Below the pieces are notes generated by a model that was not told the origin of the DNA, did not search any database, and saw only the letters and a list, made by a program, of their open reading frames with translations. A stretch of 64,000 nucleotides of DNA. Source: Cryptomeria japonica (Eukaryota; Streptophyta; Pinopsida; Cupressales; Cupressaceae). A program made the position numbers and the translations under genes. This document shows positions 12,780-25,063 of the stretch, piece after piece; the stretch's first letter is position 1, and each line of letters begins with the position of its first letter. Location: positions 192,269,891 to 192,333,890 of the forward strand of contig NC_081406.1 of the NCBI RefSeq assembly GCF_030272615.1. Direction: 5' to 3'.

Positions 12780-13545
12780 TGTTAAGGAAGTTTGTTAGCA
12801 GAACAACTTCCTAGAAACTAACGTTGAGAGGAAGGTAATGCGAAAAACCTTTCAGGAGAAAACCCCACACTCAAAAAACTGCAGATAAAGCTTATCATAG
12901 GAGTATCACCATCTAGATAATTAGAGGTAGCTCAATAGCCATATGACTCTTACACTCAACCTCTATCTCACACACATCATATATAGGAGATACAATACAT
13001 GAAACCATCAAACAGTATTGCAAAACCATGGGCTAAAACCACCCAATAAAGTGGAACCAACCTTATATCTAATATAGATGCCCTATGATGTTTCAAAACA
13101 CACATCAAAATTTTTTCCTCCCTTTTACAACTCATTTATGTGTCTGATGCATTTTTATATTTCCTATTTCAGGAGACCAAACTTCTTGAGGCCATAACTT
13201 GTGAACCAAGTGTCTGATTAACGAATAGTTTGAAGCGTTAGAAAGATCGCAAAGTGCTCTATTAAATCGTAATATATTTCATTGATTATAACCACTTGTC
13301 AAGATGTTTTTGAGCCTCTGAAGTCCTCAGAATTAAATTTAAACCTTTCATCGCAACCTTCAAAAGCAAAAACTTTAATATCTTCAAATCTAGTTATGAT
13401 TTTGCAATGAAAATTTACTGGAATACTTATCTAGACAATCCAAAGCTTTGGAGAAAATTTTGAACCAATTCATATAACCAAATGAAAACTTACTATAAAT
13501 AGTAACCTAATGTAAATGCAAGGTTAAGACACCATTTTCCCAATA
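12780..13545 (-). repeat. C1 5' LTR
   Basis: Plus-strand copy begins TGTTAAGGAAG and ends CCCAATA (ancestral CAACA, compare 8583). It is shorter than the 3' LTR because of an internal deletion just after its start. Confidence 0.82.
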
Positions 13546-14648
13546 CTTGAAAACAAAGGGTTTTATCTACTTTTATATGTTAGTGTCCTCTTGAAGGACC
13601 CAAGTTACTCCATAGGTACTTGGAAATAGGAGATTGTATCTTCTTTTATGTGTCTATGTTGTTTTGGAGGACCCAAGTTACTCTATAGGTGCTTTGAAAC
13701 ATGAGATTATCTGTTGTGTTCTTTCTCTTTTGTTAATCATCTTTCTTCTATCTTTCCTATCTTGAATTTCGCTATTCAGGGATGATGCAAAGCATTGGGG
13801 AATTTAGGCCTTCTTCCATGTTGACCCAAATTTTTATTTTATTTTTGTCTTCATGTGTCTTTCTTTAGATCCAAAAACTTTGGTACCATGATGAGTAACT
13901 TATATGTAGATATATAGATAATTTCCTTTCATTGTTGTGATTTCTTTTGACATCGAATAATTAGATTCCCCTGCCTCATTGTGTTTTTTTATGTTGTGGG
14001 TATCATGTGTCATCGATAGCAAGGTGGAATTCCATGGAAACATCAAGCTATGTTGACATGTCATAACATCCCTTCTCCTTAGAATGAATTCTATTCCCTT
14101 CATGTAACACATAATTCTAAGGGGGCACTATTATATATATGTATTTCTACATATCTGCATTCATATCATATTTATCACAATCTTTTATCACTTATTTTAT
14201 CTGTTGCCTTTATGGGCGCCAAACCACTATCCAAATTAATTATTAATATTTTATCTAGTTGTCTTACAAAATGGTTCGTAGCATTCACATGAAGCCCTAT
14301 CATATGGCTATCTAGTATAATACAACTTGCTACCTATACCAACACAATCTAACAATCTTTAATCTCAGTTTTCACTAGCCTGCAATATAGGTGTTTGACT
14401 GTAATAGTTTTTGTATGGATTTTTTTTCTTTTTCATCTAACATGTTTGTCTACAACAAACATGTTTGTGATGAGACAACTCGTCAACATATCATGAAGGT
14501 TCAAGTCTCTTCCCTAGGGGCAACTCTACATGGATAGATGATTCCACTTCCCCTTCATATCTCGGCAAACTTTTTTTAAACTTTTCCTCTTTACTTTAGC
14601 ACGTTTTTCTCTTATGATATGCTCACTAAAGTGGGGGCAAAATATAAT
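13546..14648 (+). other. G1 internal region, 3' part
   Basis: Resumes the G1 internal sequence after C1. It begins with a spaced direct repeat containing 'CCCAAGTTACTC.ATAGGT' at about 13585 and 13668 (a third copy at about 7660 lies left of C1), with a period of about 72 bases. No coding potential was recognised. It ends in the G1 polypurine tract. Confidence 0.55.
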
Positions 14649-15845
14649 GTTATAAATTGTACTCCATGCAATTCCATGTCACATAAGCACCTTTACTTTA
14701 ATTTTAATTGGAGATATTCCTTGGCTTCCATTTGTGTGCTTGGCCTACCTCATCATCCCTTTTTGTCTCCTTTCCCAACTTTGTTGATTGGATGACTCAA
14801 GGACACTTGCACGCTATAGAGGCATCTATGCGTTGCGCTATCGTCCCACGGAAATGCAATATGAAGATTATCATTGGTGCATTACACCTACTATTTGGAA
14901 GTGTAATGCCTCCTTCGACATCTACTAATATCAAGAATCCCTTCTAGGTTGTTTACCTTGCCTTTTTCGCTCCATTTAGTCTCTTTAATTGCTATGATTG
15001 TTTTGGGAAACTTATTCTTGTCTCTCTCTTTATCGTTTTTGTTCTCTACCACTAGTTTTGTTGCACTCGTTTGTTGCTATTATCCACCATTGTTGCATCT
15101 TTGTGTATCCAAGGGTTTTGTGTTCATCTTCTCTCTAGCAAGCTTCTCACTTTTCTGGTGTTGGAATGAAGTTTCTTCTTCCCTTTTTGTTGCATATATT
15201 GTTACCATATCTCATTTATCATATCAATCATATTTTTTCTTTCAGTGCATAGCTTTTATCATTTTAATCTTTTATCTATCTTTGTTGTCCATAGAGGTGG
15301 ATACACCAAAGCGATTAAGCATAGCCTCAACATCTCATTTTTATGTTTTGTGTACAGGTTTGTTGAAGGATATTTGTACTTGTTGGAAGCTTCATTTTCT
15401 ATACTTTTATGAGTTTATCCTTTAATCTCTTTTCTTTTATCCTCGTTAGTGTTATTCATCTTGTTTATCATTATTTTGTACTTGTAATATTAAAAACATA
15501 AGAAAATTGAAGTTCTTTCACTTTTGTATTTTTTGTACGATTTCTCATGTACTCTATCCTTATAGGATGCCAGTGTGCCACACTATCGTCCATGACTTGT
15601 GTGTGTGTCCTAGACATAGAGCTTGCAGAGGTCACCAGACGATCTCTATGACTTGTGATTTCAAGTCCCGTGGTCACATTTTTTTTACCAGTTTGTACTA
15701 GATAGCTTTATGATTTGTACTAATCCTAGTGAGTTGACTTAGAGGTCTAAAGACTTTGACAATTTTCTCAAAGTGGAGAGGGAGATTAGTGAGTCCTCAA
15801 GAGGTTCAACCATCTTTTGTAGCGATTCACTTTTCTCACTCTATG
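14649..15845 (+). repeat. G1 3' LTR
   Basis: Begins TGTTATAAATTG and ends CTATG. It aligns with 2738-3938 and is followed by the target duplication GAGTG. Confidence 0.82.
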
Positions 15846-15850
15846 GAGTG

Positions 15851-17612
15851 TGAGAACTTGTGAGAGCTATCATGACTAGTGGTGATATTTGTATTGCAAC
15901 ATGTTTGTTTGTATATTTTTCATACCTTTGTGGGTGTTCCTTTCTACTACATGATATTTTTTACACAAGTTCTATGTGATGCTATTGGTAGACCTGGTAT
16001 TCTTTGATCATGTTTTAGATTTGACATTACCCATGTAGTGGCAGTTCTCGTATGTTTATGTTATTCACTTATAAGTTAGACACATGGATCTTGTGATTTT
16101 AGTTTATGGGTTTGATATCTCATTGGCATTAATTCTACTAATGTTTGATACTTTTGAGAATTGCATGATTAGATAATTTAGCTGTTGTTGTGATTTCTAA
16201 TTTTAGTCATGTAATTTTTTCCCATTTGATAGCATCTTGGAGCCTTTGTTATCACTAGGATTTGATGCTTGCTTTCTTTGGATTGGTACATATTCACCTT
16301 GGCTTGTTCTTTTTCTTTCATAGGTGGCATGTTGCAAGATAAGAGGATTTCTCGCTTGATATGGTGGACAAGTCAAATGTTATTATAGGTATCTTGATGG
16401 AGCATAAACATGGTAGATATTCATGTGGTTTCATGGATGTATATGATCACACAATTCATTTATTGACCCTTATGCAATGTATATAACAAGTAGGAGAATT
16501 CTAGGAATAGGTGTTGTACACATTGCATAACATTGATTATTTTAATTATGTAAAATAAATATTTGTTCGTGTTGTATCCTAGGTGATGTGTTTAGCCACA
16601 TTAAATATTAATTTGGGGTCACATGTAAAGTTGTATGTAACATTGGGTTAGATATTTTATGTGTGGGTTGCACATGAAAAATATTTAATATTTGAAAAAC
16701 TTATGCCAAAAAGTAAATGTGGGGTCAATATTTTTGTGAACTCGTGGTTTTGAGTCATATGGTTTTACCTTACCACTTGGTTGTATTTGTGTGAGTTTGA
16801 TTTTATAAAATAAAGCACATGTTTAGTGGTTAAGGTTGGTTGTTATAGGTTTTGGATGGGTTGTCATTATATTGGGATTTCTTTTGAGTGCATATGTGAA
16901 GCATGACATAGGATGTGTGGATTTATGCTTAGAAATATTGAGGATGCATTGGACAAGCATGGTGTTTTAAGAGTATTGATGAAGACTCTATAGTTGCATT
17001 GAAATGTTTCTATTGTTTAATAATACATTGAGTGTGGATAATTTTGGACACTAATGTTTTCCTCTCATGTGGGTTTTTCCTAGGTATATCTTGTGTTATG
17101 TTGTGCTATGCATTTGATCTTTGCATATGGTTATTTTGTAAACTTTCATGCATGATTTTTTCTCATGGGGTTACATAGGAAATGGTTTGATCAACATATA
17201 TGATTTTTCTAATATTATGGCCACTAATTAATGAGTCCTAAAGACAAACTCAATTATGCCCAAAGTGAAATTAGGGTTTTAAAAAAATTCTTTGATTTTT
17301 TTATTTGAATTTAGAGGAGTGATTAATAAGTGATTGGGGGTTATATTTGAATATTGATTCAACATCAGAGTGCATCTAGTCAAGGAATTTTTTCTTTTGT
17401 TCATCATTTTAAAGTTCAAGCATTGAAAACTTGGCTATTTAATTGCCCAAATTCCTTATTTTTTGCAATTATTAATTTTCCTATTTCCGTTAAGTTCTAT
17501 TTTATTTTATTATAATGTTTTTCCTTCTTTTTTTTTGAAATTTTATTCTTCAACGCTCAAAATTTGTTGATATTTTTTCTCCAATTCATAGAATCAATAA
17601 TGAAAATGAAGG
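15851..17612. other. Unannotated sequence between G1 and C2
   Basis: No gene or recognised repeat; AT-rich and T/G-skewed like 1-2732, whose continuation it should be. Positions 17608-17612 (GAAGG) form the left target duplication of C2. Confidence 0.5.
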
Positions 17613-18941
17613 TGTTGGAAACAACAATGAAGGAAAACTGAGAGGGGGGGGGAGTGAATCAATTTTCACCGTATTAACAAACTTAACCACAATCACAAAT
17701 CTGATAAATTGCAATAACAACAAAGATAATTAGATAGATAGCACAACACACAACACCAAGATTTTGACGTGGAAAACCCGATTAAGGGAAAAAACATGAC
17801 GGGAACCTACCCACAATAAGATGATACTCTACATTAGTATGTGTAAATATTACAATAGGGAATGCACTAGTATTTAAGGACACTACCTAGAGCTTACAAC
17901 TCAAGATACAATAACCTAGAAGGCTACAACCTTGAAGGAAGGTTCACTACCTTGCAAGGAAGTATCATTGACTTACAAAATGTTTAGACAATAATCCAAA
18001 ATCAAATGAACTGCAATAATAGCATCTGCTAATGCTTGATAATAGTTCTGGTTAAGCAGATATGTCTACTCTGCAACACCAAACTTAGCTCAATAAACCA
18101 CACCTAAAGATGAATTCCTTGTTCGCATATACAACACTCTCTGATAATGCAGACACAACCTTGATACCTAAAATAAATGACTATACCACTTATTTATACA
18201 CATAATCAACCTTGACAACAAGGTCAGCTAAACCCTCAACTCATAATTACAAAATTATATCACACGATCCAAAGATTGACCACTGAACCAATATAATGAT
18301 ATACATGACATAACATGGACCTAAATCAAATCTCCAAATGCTCATCATCACCAAAAATCACGCCAAAATCAAGTGCAACACTCTACACCACTAGGAATAC
18401 TGAATAACATGAAGAACATCACTGATTCAACAAAATCACCAAGAACTCGCACAATTATCAATGTGGATCATCAAAATAAATAAGACACATCAGCAAACAC
18501 ATTAGAATCATCAGTAACAATTGTACCAACACCACTTATCAATTCTTCATCGATCAACATTTGAACCTCAGAAATACTCAAACAAAAGCAACTGTCACGA
18601 AGAAAGATAACTTGCAGAGCACCAAATCACGAACCATCTGAAATGAAGATACACAAGACCATCCTAAAAAATCTCCCAAAAACTCAGCTCAAGATCTGAT
18701 CACATCAGAATATACCAGAGGAAATACTGAACTTTGCAAAGCACTGATTAGAAAAAAACACTGTAAATTGGATCATATGATATGATCAATTAAGCTTTCT
18801 AGATCACCAAAATTATTACAAAAAGATATAATGATACTATAAATACCCAATAAACCAATCTGCAATCACTGGAGCAATAAATCACATGAATATGTTGACA
18901 TCAATGACAACAACATATCCCAGTAGTAACAATGCCCAATA
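17613..18941 (-). repeat. C2 3' LTR
   Basis: About 1.33 kb. Plus strand begins TGTTGGAAACAAC and ends GCCCAATA. It aligns with the two halves of the interrupted 5' LTR. A G-rich run (GAGAGGGGGGGGG) near its left end corresponds to the poly-C tract of the U5 end in C3 and NA1. Confidence 0.88.
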
Positions 18942-19256
18942 ATCTCCCCCTTTGGCATTGATGGCAACATATGAATGTGAAAAAAATCAGTGCAAAGAAA
19001 GAAAACATCTCCAACAAACTCCTCCTAAGATCAAGAAGATAAAATAACTTTTCACATGCTTCTCTCCCCCTTTGACAACAATGCCAAAGATGCTCAAAAT
19101 AGAAAACCAAACTTACTCTCCCCCTTAGATAAGCAAATCATGATTCTCTCCCCCATAAACACACTGACTACTCTTGTAGAGTAGCAACACCAACTCATCA
19201 ATCTAGATAGAAGGATAAGACTGCGAGGTCCACCAAATTGATGCAACTCAATTCAT
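18942..19256 (-). promoter_or_regulatory. C2 polypurine tract and G-rich 3' leader
   Basis: Untranslated stretch between the pol stop and the 3' LTR. The true polypurine tract is at 18942-18952. Three more CTCCCCC tracts (minus strand GGGGGAG) lie near 19066, 19119 and 19150. The one at 19066 is followed on the plus strand by TTTGACAACAATGCC, a near copy of the sequence beside the true tract. The same arrangement occurs in NA1 and C3. Confidence 0.7.
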
Positions 19257-20070
19257 TTATTTCTCATCAGGAGGGGTAGATACCCCTAATTTGTCTCTCA
19301 AATAGACAAATGTATCTACAGGCAAAGTCTTAGTAAAAATATCAGCAATTTGTTCCTTTATAGACACATATTCTAGCTTCACTTCCTCTTCACTGACTTT
19401 TTCTCTCAAGAAATGATATTTGATTGACACATGTTTAGTCTTTGAATGTGAGATTGGGTTCTTTGACATATTAATAGCACTAGAATTATCACATATTAAT
19501 AACACTAGAATTATCACTATATATGACAGTAGGCTCATCATAGATAACTCTGATATCCTTCAACATTTGCTTCATCCAAACTACTTGAGTACAGTTACTA
19601 GTAGAAACAATGTACTCAACTTCGACAGTAGATAAGGACACTAAATCTTGTTTCTTACTCGCCCATGAAACCAATTTCTTACCCAAAAAGAAAGCACGAC
19701 TGGAGGTACTCTTTTGGTCATCAACATCACCATCCCAATCTACATCAGTGTAATAACACAACATGAAATCATCATTCCTCGGATACCACAAACCATAATC
19801 TACAGTTCCTTTCAAGTATTCGAATATCCTTTTTACAATAGTGAGATGACTCTCTTTTGGATAAGCTTGATATCTAGCAGCCATGCACATAACATACATA
19901 ATGTTTGGTCTAGTCTGAGTAAGATATAGCAGTCCACCAAACACATATCTGTATAAAGATTGATTAGCTTTCGAAGATTCATCATTTTTAGATAATTTGC
20001 AGTTAGTCACGATAGGAGTTCCAACCGGTTTGGAGTCTTCTAACCCAAACTTCTTCAGCAATTCCTTCAC
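19257..20070 (-). pseudogene. C2 RNase H and C-terminal pol remnant
   Basis: Positions 19489-20070 hold the pol connection and RNase H with 'KFGLEDSKPVGTP', 'YLKGTVDYGLWYP', 'YYTDVDWDGDVDDQKSTS' and 'WMKQMLKDI'. The frame breaks at a 25-base tandem duplication (19466-19490 and 19491-19515) that duplicates the 'DNSSxIN' coding segment. 19257-19541 carries the end, 'HFLREKV' to a stop. The RNase H acidic residues are visible as D in 'YTDVDW' and E in 'STVEVEY'. Otherwise the domain is nearly complete. Confidence 0.88.
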
Positions 20071-20105
20071 ATATTTAGTTTGAGATATAAAATACCTTTT
20101 CCAGT

Positions 20106-20640
20106 CTATGAAATCTGCAAACCTAAGAAATTTTTTATCTCTCCTATCATAGACATCTCAAATTCTTTCTGTATATCACCAACAAACTTCATACTCAAGT
20201 TATCATCTCCTCCAAAGATAATATCATCAACAAAGACTTCAACAATTAAGATGTTATCATTCTCAATCTTGAAATACAAAGTACTATCAACAACACCTTT
20301 ATTAAATCCCAATTTTAGTAAATACTTATCCAATCTCTCATACCAGGCTCTAGGGGCTTGTTTCAATCCATAAAGAGCTTTCTACAGTTTGCATACCATG
20401 TCTCCATCATCTGATAATGAAAATACATCAGGTTGCTCAATGTAGACTTCTTCCTCAAGATCACCATTCAAAAAAGTTGACTTGACATCCATCTGATATA
20501 CCTTTAAATCCTTATAGGTGGCATATGCAAGCAACAATCTAACAACTTCAAGTCTAGCTATCGGAGCAAAAGTCTCCTCATAATCAATTCCTTCTTTCTG
20601 TGAATATCCTTTGCATAACAATCTTGCTTTATTTCAGACA
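20106..20640 (-). pseudogene. C2 reverse transcriptase remnant
   Basis: Two open pieces. At 20382-20621: '[20 protein letters not shown]', '[19 protein letters not shown]'. At 20106-20366: 'KQAPRAWYERLDKYLLKLGF' and the catalytic 'FVDDIIFGG' (the Y/FVDD box). They are joined through an in-frame stop in 'KL-KALYGLK'. Upstream (20640-20800) the 'WVFMNK..' start is present but broken. This is the best-preserved catalytic core in the window, with both Asp of FVDD intact. Confidence 0.88.
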
Positions 20641-21049
20641 ACTTCACCAGCTTCATTCAATTTGTTCATGAATACCCATTTAGTACCAATCACATTATTA
20701 TCTTTAGGTGTAGGCACAAGCTCCCATATATCATTCTTTTCAATCTGATCCAATTCTTCTTCCATAGCCTTTATCCAATTTTCATCTTTGCAAGCATCAA
20801 CAAAATCTTTAGGTTCAATTTAGAAATCAAACATACCTCTTTAGCAGCTAACCTTCTTCTAGTCATCACACCTTTATTTTTATCACCAATAATCTGATTT
20901 TCAGAGTGATTCAATCTTACATACCTCAGAGTCTTTTGATTACTCTGATTTTTTAGGTTCTTGCACCTCTCCACTGACAACAACAATATCTAGATTAACG
21001 GTCTCTACCAGATCATTCTGCTTTAATTCTTTAGTCTGAATGGGTGTTA

Positions 21050-21943
21050 GAACAATATGTTGACCATCATCATATTTGCATGCTTGATTTCTTTTCCATA
21101 GTTTTCATCAACCTTCACATTTTCACTTTCCACTATCTTCCTCCATCTCTTATTGTAGCACTAGTAGGCTTTGCTCTTTGTTGAATATCCCAAGAAAATT
21201 CCTTCATCACTTCTTGCATCAAACTTTCCTATATCCTCATCTCTCTTGATATAACACTTACTACCAAATTTTTTGAAATATCCCATAGTAGGGACATGAC
21301 CAAATCATAGCTCATAAGGAGTCTTACCAGTATCACCTTTTATATGAACTCGGTTGAATGTGTAAACAACACTTCTAACAACTTCTCTCCAATAGATCTT
21401 CAAAACATTCCCTTCAATCAACATAGTCCTTGCAACATCCAAGACAATCTCGTTCTTCCTTTCAACAACTCCATTTTGTTGTGGGGTTCTAGGAGCAGAT
21501 AATTGTCTTCTAATCTCATGCTTCTCACAGAATGAATCAAACTCACCAGAACATAATTTTCCTCCTTTGTTAGATCTCAAACATTTCACCTTCAATCCTG
21601 TCTTAGTCTCAACCTTTTCTTTGAATATCTTGAATTTATCTAATGCTTCTGATTTCTCCTTCAAAAAGACAACCCACATCATTCTTGAATAATCATCAAT
21701 CAACAACATAAAATATTTGTCACCCTACACACTTCTAATGTTTGTAGGTCTGCATAGGTCAGTGTGCACAAGATCTAGGAATCCATCAAATGTATTTTGC
21801 TTACTCTTGAAAGAAATTATTATTTTCTTTCCCATTTGACATTCCTTACATACCAAATTAGCAGGCTTAACAAATTTAGGAAAATCTCTAATAGCTTGTG
21901 TAGAACTGATCTTAATCATTGAATCAAAATTTACATGACACAC
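21050..21943 (-). pseudogene. C2 integrase remnant
   Basis: GAG-pre-integrase part at 21725-21943 (H-V-N-F...C-x2-C with 'KECQMGKK'). The catalytic core at 21305-21709 shows 'LLIDDYSRMMWVVFL', 'CLRSNKGGK' (the second catalytic Asp now Asn) and 'RTPQQNGVVERKN'. The Copia-type C-terminal 'GKTPYEL.FGH' and 'FLGYSTKSKAY' continue to about 21050 across stops. Function lost. Confidence 0.86.
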
Positions 21944-22093
21944 TCTCTTATGCCATAACCAACTCTCATCAATCTAAGCATTCAAACAACTTTTCTCACC
22001 ACCATTCAAATGAAAGATATTACCTTCAGTCTTAGTTCCAAATGAAATCTCTATACCAGAGGTATTTAGGATCTTGCATTTTCTATTCTTGAA

Positions 22094-22330
22094 TTATAAA
22101 TCATAACCTTTGTCTACCATCTGTCCAACACTTAAAAGATTATGCTTCAAACCTTCAACATGCAAGACATCATCAGTTTTATGCTTACCATCAAAAGAAA
22201 TAAAAACTCTACCACGGATCACACAAGCTTTATCATCTCCAGATCTTACTATTCCACTGTCATATCTTTCCATATTCACAAATTTGCTTTTATCATCGGT
22301 CATATGATGTGAGCAATTGTTGTCAATCAC
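22094..22330 (-). pseudogene. C2 protease remnant
   Basis: Encodes 'VIDNNCSHHMT' where Copia proteases have W-x-I-D-S-G-C-S-x-H-M-T, so the catalytic D-S-G has become D-N-N. Downstream 'DDVLHVEGLKHNLLSVGQM' is the conserved C-terminal part leading to the GAG-pre-integrase segment. Confidence 0.85.
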
Positions 22331-22610
22331 CCATTCATCTTTCTCTTCAACTTTAGTAGCTAGAGCTTTCTCCTCAATAGTTTAGCTTGGGGAATCAACA
22401 GGTAGCGATCCATCTTCTTTGATAGAAATAAACACAACTTCATCTCCTTCTGATTCTTCATTTGTAACACCCTCATCAACAACATAATAACAGTTCTTTT
22501 GATGCTTATACTTCTAGTTAGGCTTGTAAGGCTTATCATACTTCTCATTCCTATCATGCTTATCAAATTTATCATGCATATCATATTTAGACATTCTCTT
22601 CAGACATCTA

Positions 22611-23433
22611 GAAGCAAAATGTCCTATCTTATTACAAGAGAAACATTTTAGAGGTGATTTTCCATCTTACTTACCAACTCCCTTAGCCAATCTCTGAGCA
22701 ATTAATGCTTCAAGATCCTCCAATTCTCTTTCTTTCTCTTCCATCTGGATATTCTACATTCTTCATGGTCATACTTTTTCTTTCAGGATACATATGCTCT
22801 AAATATTGTCTCAGACTTTCCATCTGACTCACCAAACTCACTCAATTCAAATACAACAATCTTTCCAACCAGCATGTCTCTTGTTACAATAGTCACACTC
22901 TAGATCTCATCAATAGTAGCTACCTTATGTTTGTAAGTAGGAGACAATGATCTCAACACCTTAGCAACAATTTCATCTTCTTCAAGGGTTCCACCAGCAC
23001 ATTTGATACCTAGGACAATTTCATTCACCTTAGCCATAAAGGAATTTATGTTCTCATTTTCTCCCATCCTCAACATCTCATACTTCCCTTTCAAACTCTG
23101 CAACTTAGCAACTTAGCCTTGTTTATCTCCTTCATACAAGGTCTCAAGCTTCTCCCAAATCACATGTGCTATCTGAAGTCCTTTCATCTCTAAATCAGTC
23201 AGGATACTTAGCAATGCTTCCTTAGCTCTAATGTTATTTTTAGCTTCCTTGATCTCATCAATAGTAATCGATCCATTTGAAGAAATATAGTAGGCATTCT
23301 TTGTAATCTTCCAGTAATCCTCTTCAAGACATCTCAAGTGCACCTCCATCCGATTCTTCCATATAGCATAGTTACTTCCATCAAATCTGAGACTCTCCTT
23401 ATTAAAGATAACACTTCCACTTCCAGTTGCCAT
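22611..23433 (-). pseudogene. C2 gag remnant
   Basis: Starts at the ATG complementary to 23431-23433, just after the primer-binding site. First part 23113-23433: 'LRFDGSNYAIWKNRMEVHL' and 'LETLYEGDKQ', the Copia gag N-terminal fold. Second part 22900-23103: 'LKGKYEMLRMGENENINSF' and 'VLRSLSPTYKHKV'. A canonical CCHC knuckle CFSCNKIGHFASRC lies at about 22611-22652. One stop near 23103 and later frame changes break it. It is closely similar to C3 gag (34267-35057). Confidence 0.88.
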
Positions 23434-23489
23434 CTCGAATCACCTCAAGTGGTTAAGCTTCTTCCAGAGGATCTAGATCTGATACCAAT

Positions 23490-24049
23490 TGTTGGCAACA
23501 ATAATGAAGGAAAAATGAGAGGGGGGAGGTGAATCAGTTTTAACCAGATTAACAAACTTAACCACAATAACAAATCTGATAAACTATAGTAATAAAAAAG
23601 ATAATCAGATAGATAGCACAACACACAACACCAAGATTTTGATGTGGAAAGCCCGGTTAAGGGAAAAACCACACTGGGAACCTACCTATAATAAATGATA
23701 CTCTGTAGTAGTATGTGTAAATATTACAATGGGGTAAGCACTAGCATTCAGACATATTGCCTAGAGATTACAACTCAAGATACAATAACTTAAAAGGCTA
23801 CAAGCCTCAGGGACGGTTCACTACCTTACAAGGAAGTCTCACTGACTTACAAAATATTTGGACAACAATCCAGAATCAAATGAACTGCAATAATAACATC
23901 TACTAATGTCTAATGATAGTTTTGGTTAAGCACATAAGTCTTCTCTACAACACGAATCTCTGCTCAATACACCACACCTAAAGATGAATCCCTTGTTCGC
24001 ACATACAACACTCTCTGATAATGCATACACAACCTTCATACCTAAAATA
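23490..24049 (-). repeat. C2 5' LTR, left part
   Basis: Aligns with the left 560 bases of the C2 3' LTR. It is cut at the NA1 target duplication AAATA (24045-24049) and resumes at 29421. Confidence 0.88.
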
Positions 24050-24995
24050 TGTTGGCAATTGACACTCAATTGGTTGGTTTCACTATGTTGTCATTGATGG
24101 CAACATGGTAATTTATTCTGGCTTCATATTTTGGGTTAGTTGTGTACCGACAGACACTTCACAAACACTTCACCGACACCGACACCGACACTAGCACCAG
24201 CAAGTTGGATAGAATTCTTTGGTCATTGACAATGCAGGCCGAAATAGTTTAGAATCAGGTTATCGGTATTGGAGGCCGACATCTTTTGGATCCAACATCA
24301 GCAATTATTTTTCATATTCATGTATTTATGTTATCTAGTTGACATGTTTATTCATATTGTAAATATCTTTGTAAGCTGACATAAGGCATGATGAATTGTA
24401 AAGGGTATATACGATATTTGGCTAGATCATTTTGATAGATGATAATATAGGATATCGAACATGTAGAGGGAAGGAAATAATAAAGGAGATGCTAAACATA
24501 TGAGGATATTTATGTAAGGGGTATTCCGGTAAGGGTTTGGGGTTTTAGACTAGAAAAAACAAAACTTAACCAAAATTGTATTTAGGCATAGAAGATGCTA
24601 TCTTTGCAGTTCAATCATTTCACCGGATTGTAGTCTGGATTTGTATGTAATCAATGAGGCTCCTTTTGTGATTGAGCAGTGTGCTCTAGGCTGTAAGCCT
24701 TCCTGCAAGTGCAGACCCCTATATTTTGTAATATCTCTTCATATGGCTAGTGGATTGATATTGTGGGTCATAAATCCCACCATGGTTTTTCCTCTTTGAG
24801 GTTTTCCACGTATAATTTTGTGTTATGGTATTCATTTATGTGATTGGCTTATTGATTGCTTTACTTCTTTCAATTCTATATGTACCGATATACCGATTGG
24901 TGTATGCATGTTTTAATAAGGTTAAAATTGATCATTGTGGTGGAACACTGATTCACCCCCCCCCCCCCCCCTCTTAGTGTTCTTGGATTCCAACA
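24050..24995 (+). repeat. NA1 5' LTR
   Basis: Direct repeat of 28499-29415. It ends with a run of 16 C (24956-24971) followed by CTCTTAGTG and CCAACA; the other copy has a much shorter C run. Confidence 0.88.
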
Positions 24996-25063
24996 ATTGG
25001 TATCAAAACCTTGTGCCTAAAAGGAAGTTTAACAACTTGAGGAAGATCCTGAATCCAAAATCC

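Larger units (their letters stand above)
7687..13545 (-). mobile_element. C1: Copia (Tork/Tnt1-like) LTR retrotransposon nested in G1
   Basis: Direct repeats at 7687-8583 and 12780-13545 flank a complete but broken gag-PR-IN-RT-RH order on the minus strand. The primer-binding site is the complement of 12766-12778 (TGGTATCAGAGTC, initiator-Met tRNA type), one base inside the 5' LTR. The polypurine tract is AAGTGGGAGAA, complement of 8584-8594. Flanking pentamers ATTTA (7682-7686) and CTTGA (13546-13550) agree at 3 of 5 positions. The local G1 repeat unit reads GGTACTTG at this place, so CTTGA is probably the original target and the left copy has mutated. Pol order and sequence resemble the Tnt1-type lineage. 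Confidence 0.88.
2738..15845 (+). mobile_element. G1: degenerate Gypsy-like LTR retrotransposon, split by Copia C1
   Basis: Two long direct repeats (2738-3938 and 14649-15845) flank an internal region. A 5-bp target duplication GAGTG sits at 2733-2737 and 15846-15850. A purine-rich tract (AAGTGGGGGCAAAATA, ending about 14646) lies just before the right repeat, as a polypurine tract should. TGGTAAACCCGATG from 3942 is a possible primer-binding site, not matched to a tRNA here. The internal region has gag-like and retropepsin-like remnants (4075-5986) and then low-complexity coding remnants, but no reverse transcriptase, RNase H or integrase. It is therefore a non-autonomous or deleted element. 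Copia C1 (7687-13545) sits inside it, so G1 is older than C1. Confidence 0.82.

Noticed and set aside
14949-15425. Hydrophobic open frame of 158 codons, membrane-like
   Set aside because: It is inside the G1 3' LTR; the frame is not kept in the 5' LTR (2839-3132 only in part). T-rich LTR sequence gives Phe/Leu-rich frames by chance.
18901-19110. Cys/His-rich small frame on the minus strand
   Set aside because: It spans the C2 polypurine tract and LTR edge; the Cys/His come from the repeated CATTGATGGCAACA and TGCC words.
24956-24971. C run considered as an assembly or sequencing artefact
   Set aside because: Similar runs occur at the same LTR position in C3 and NA1 3' LTR, so a run is real, though its exact length may be wrong.
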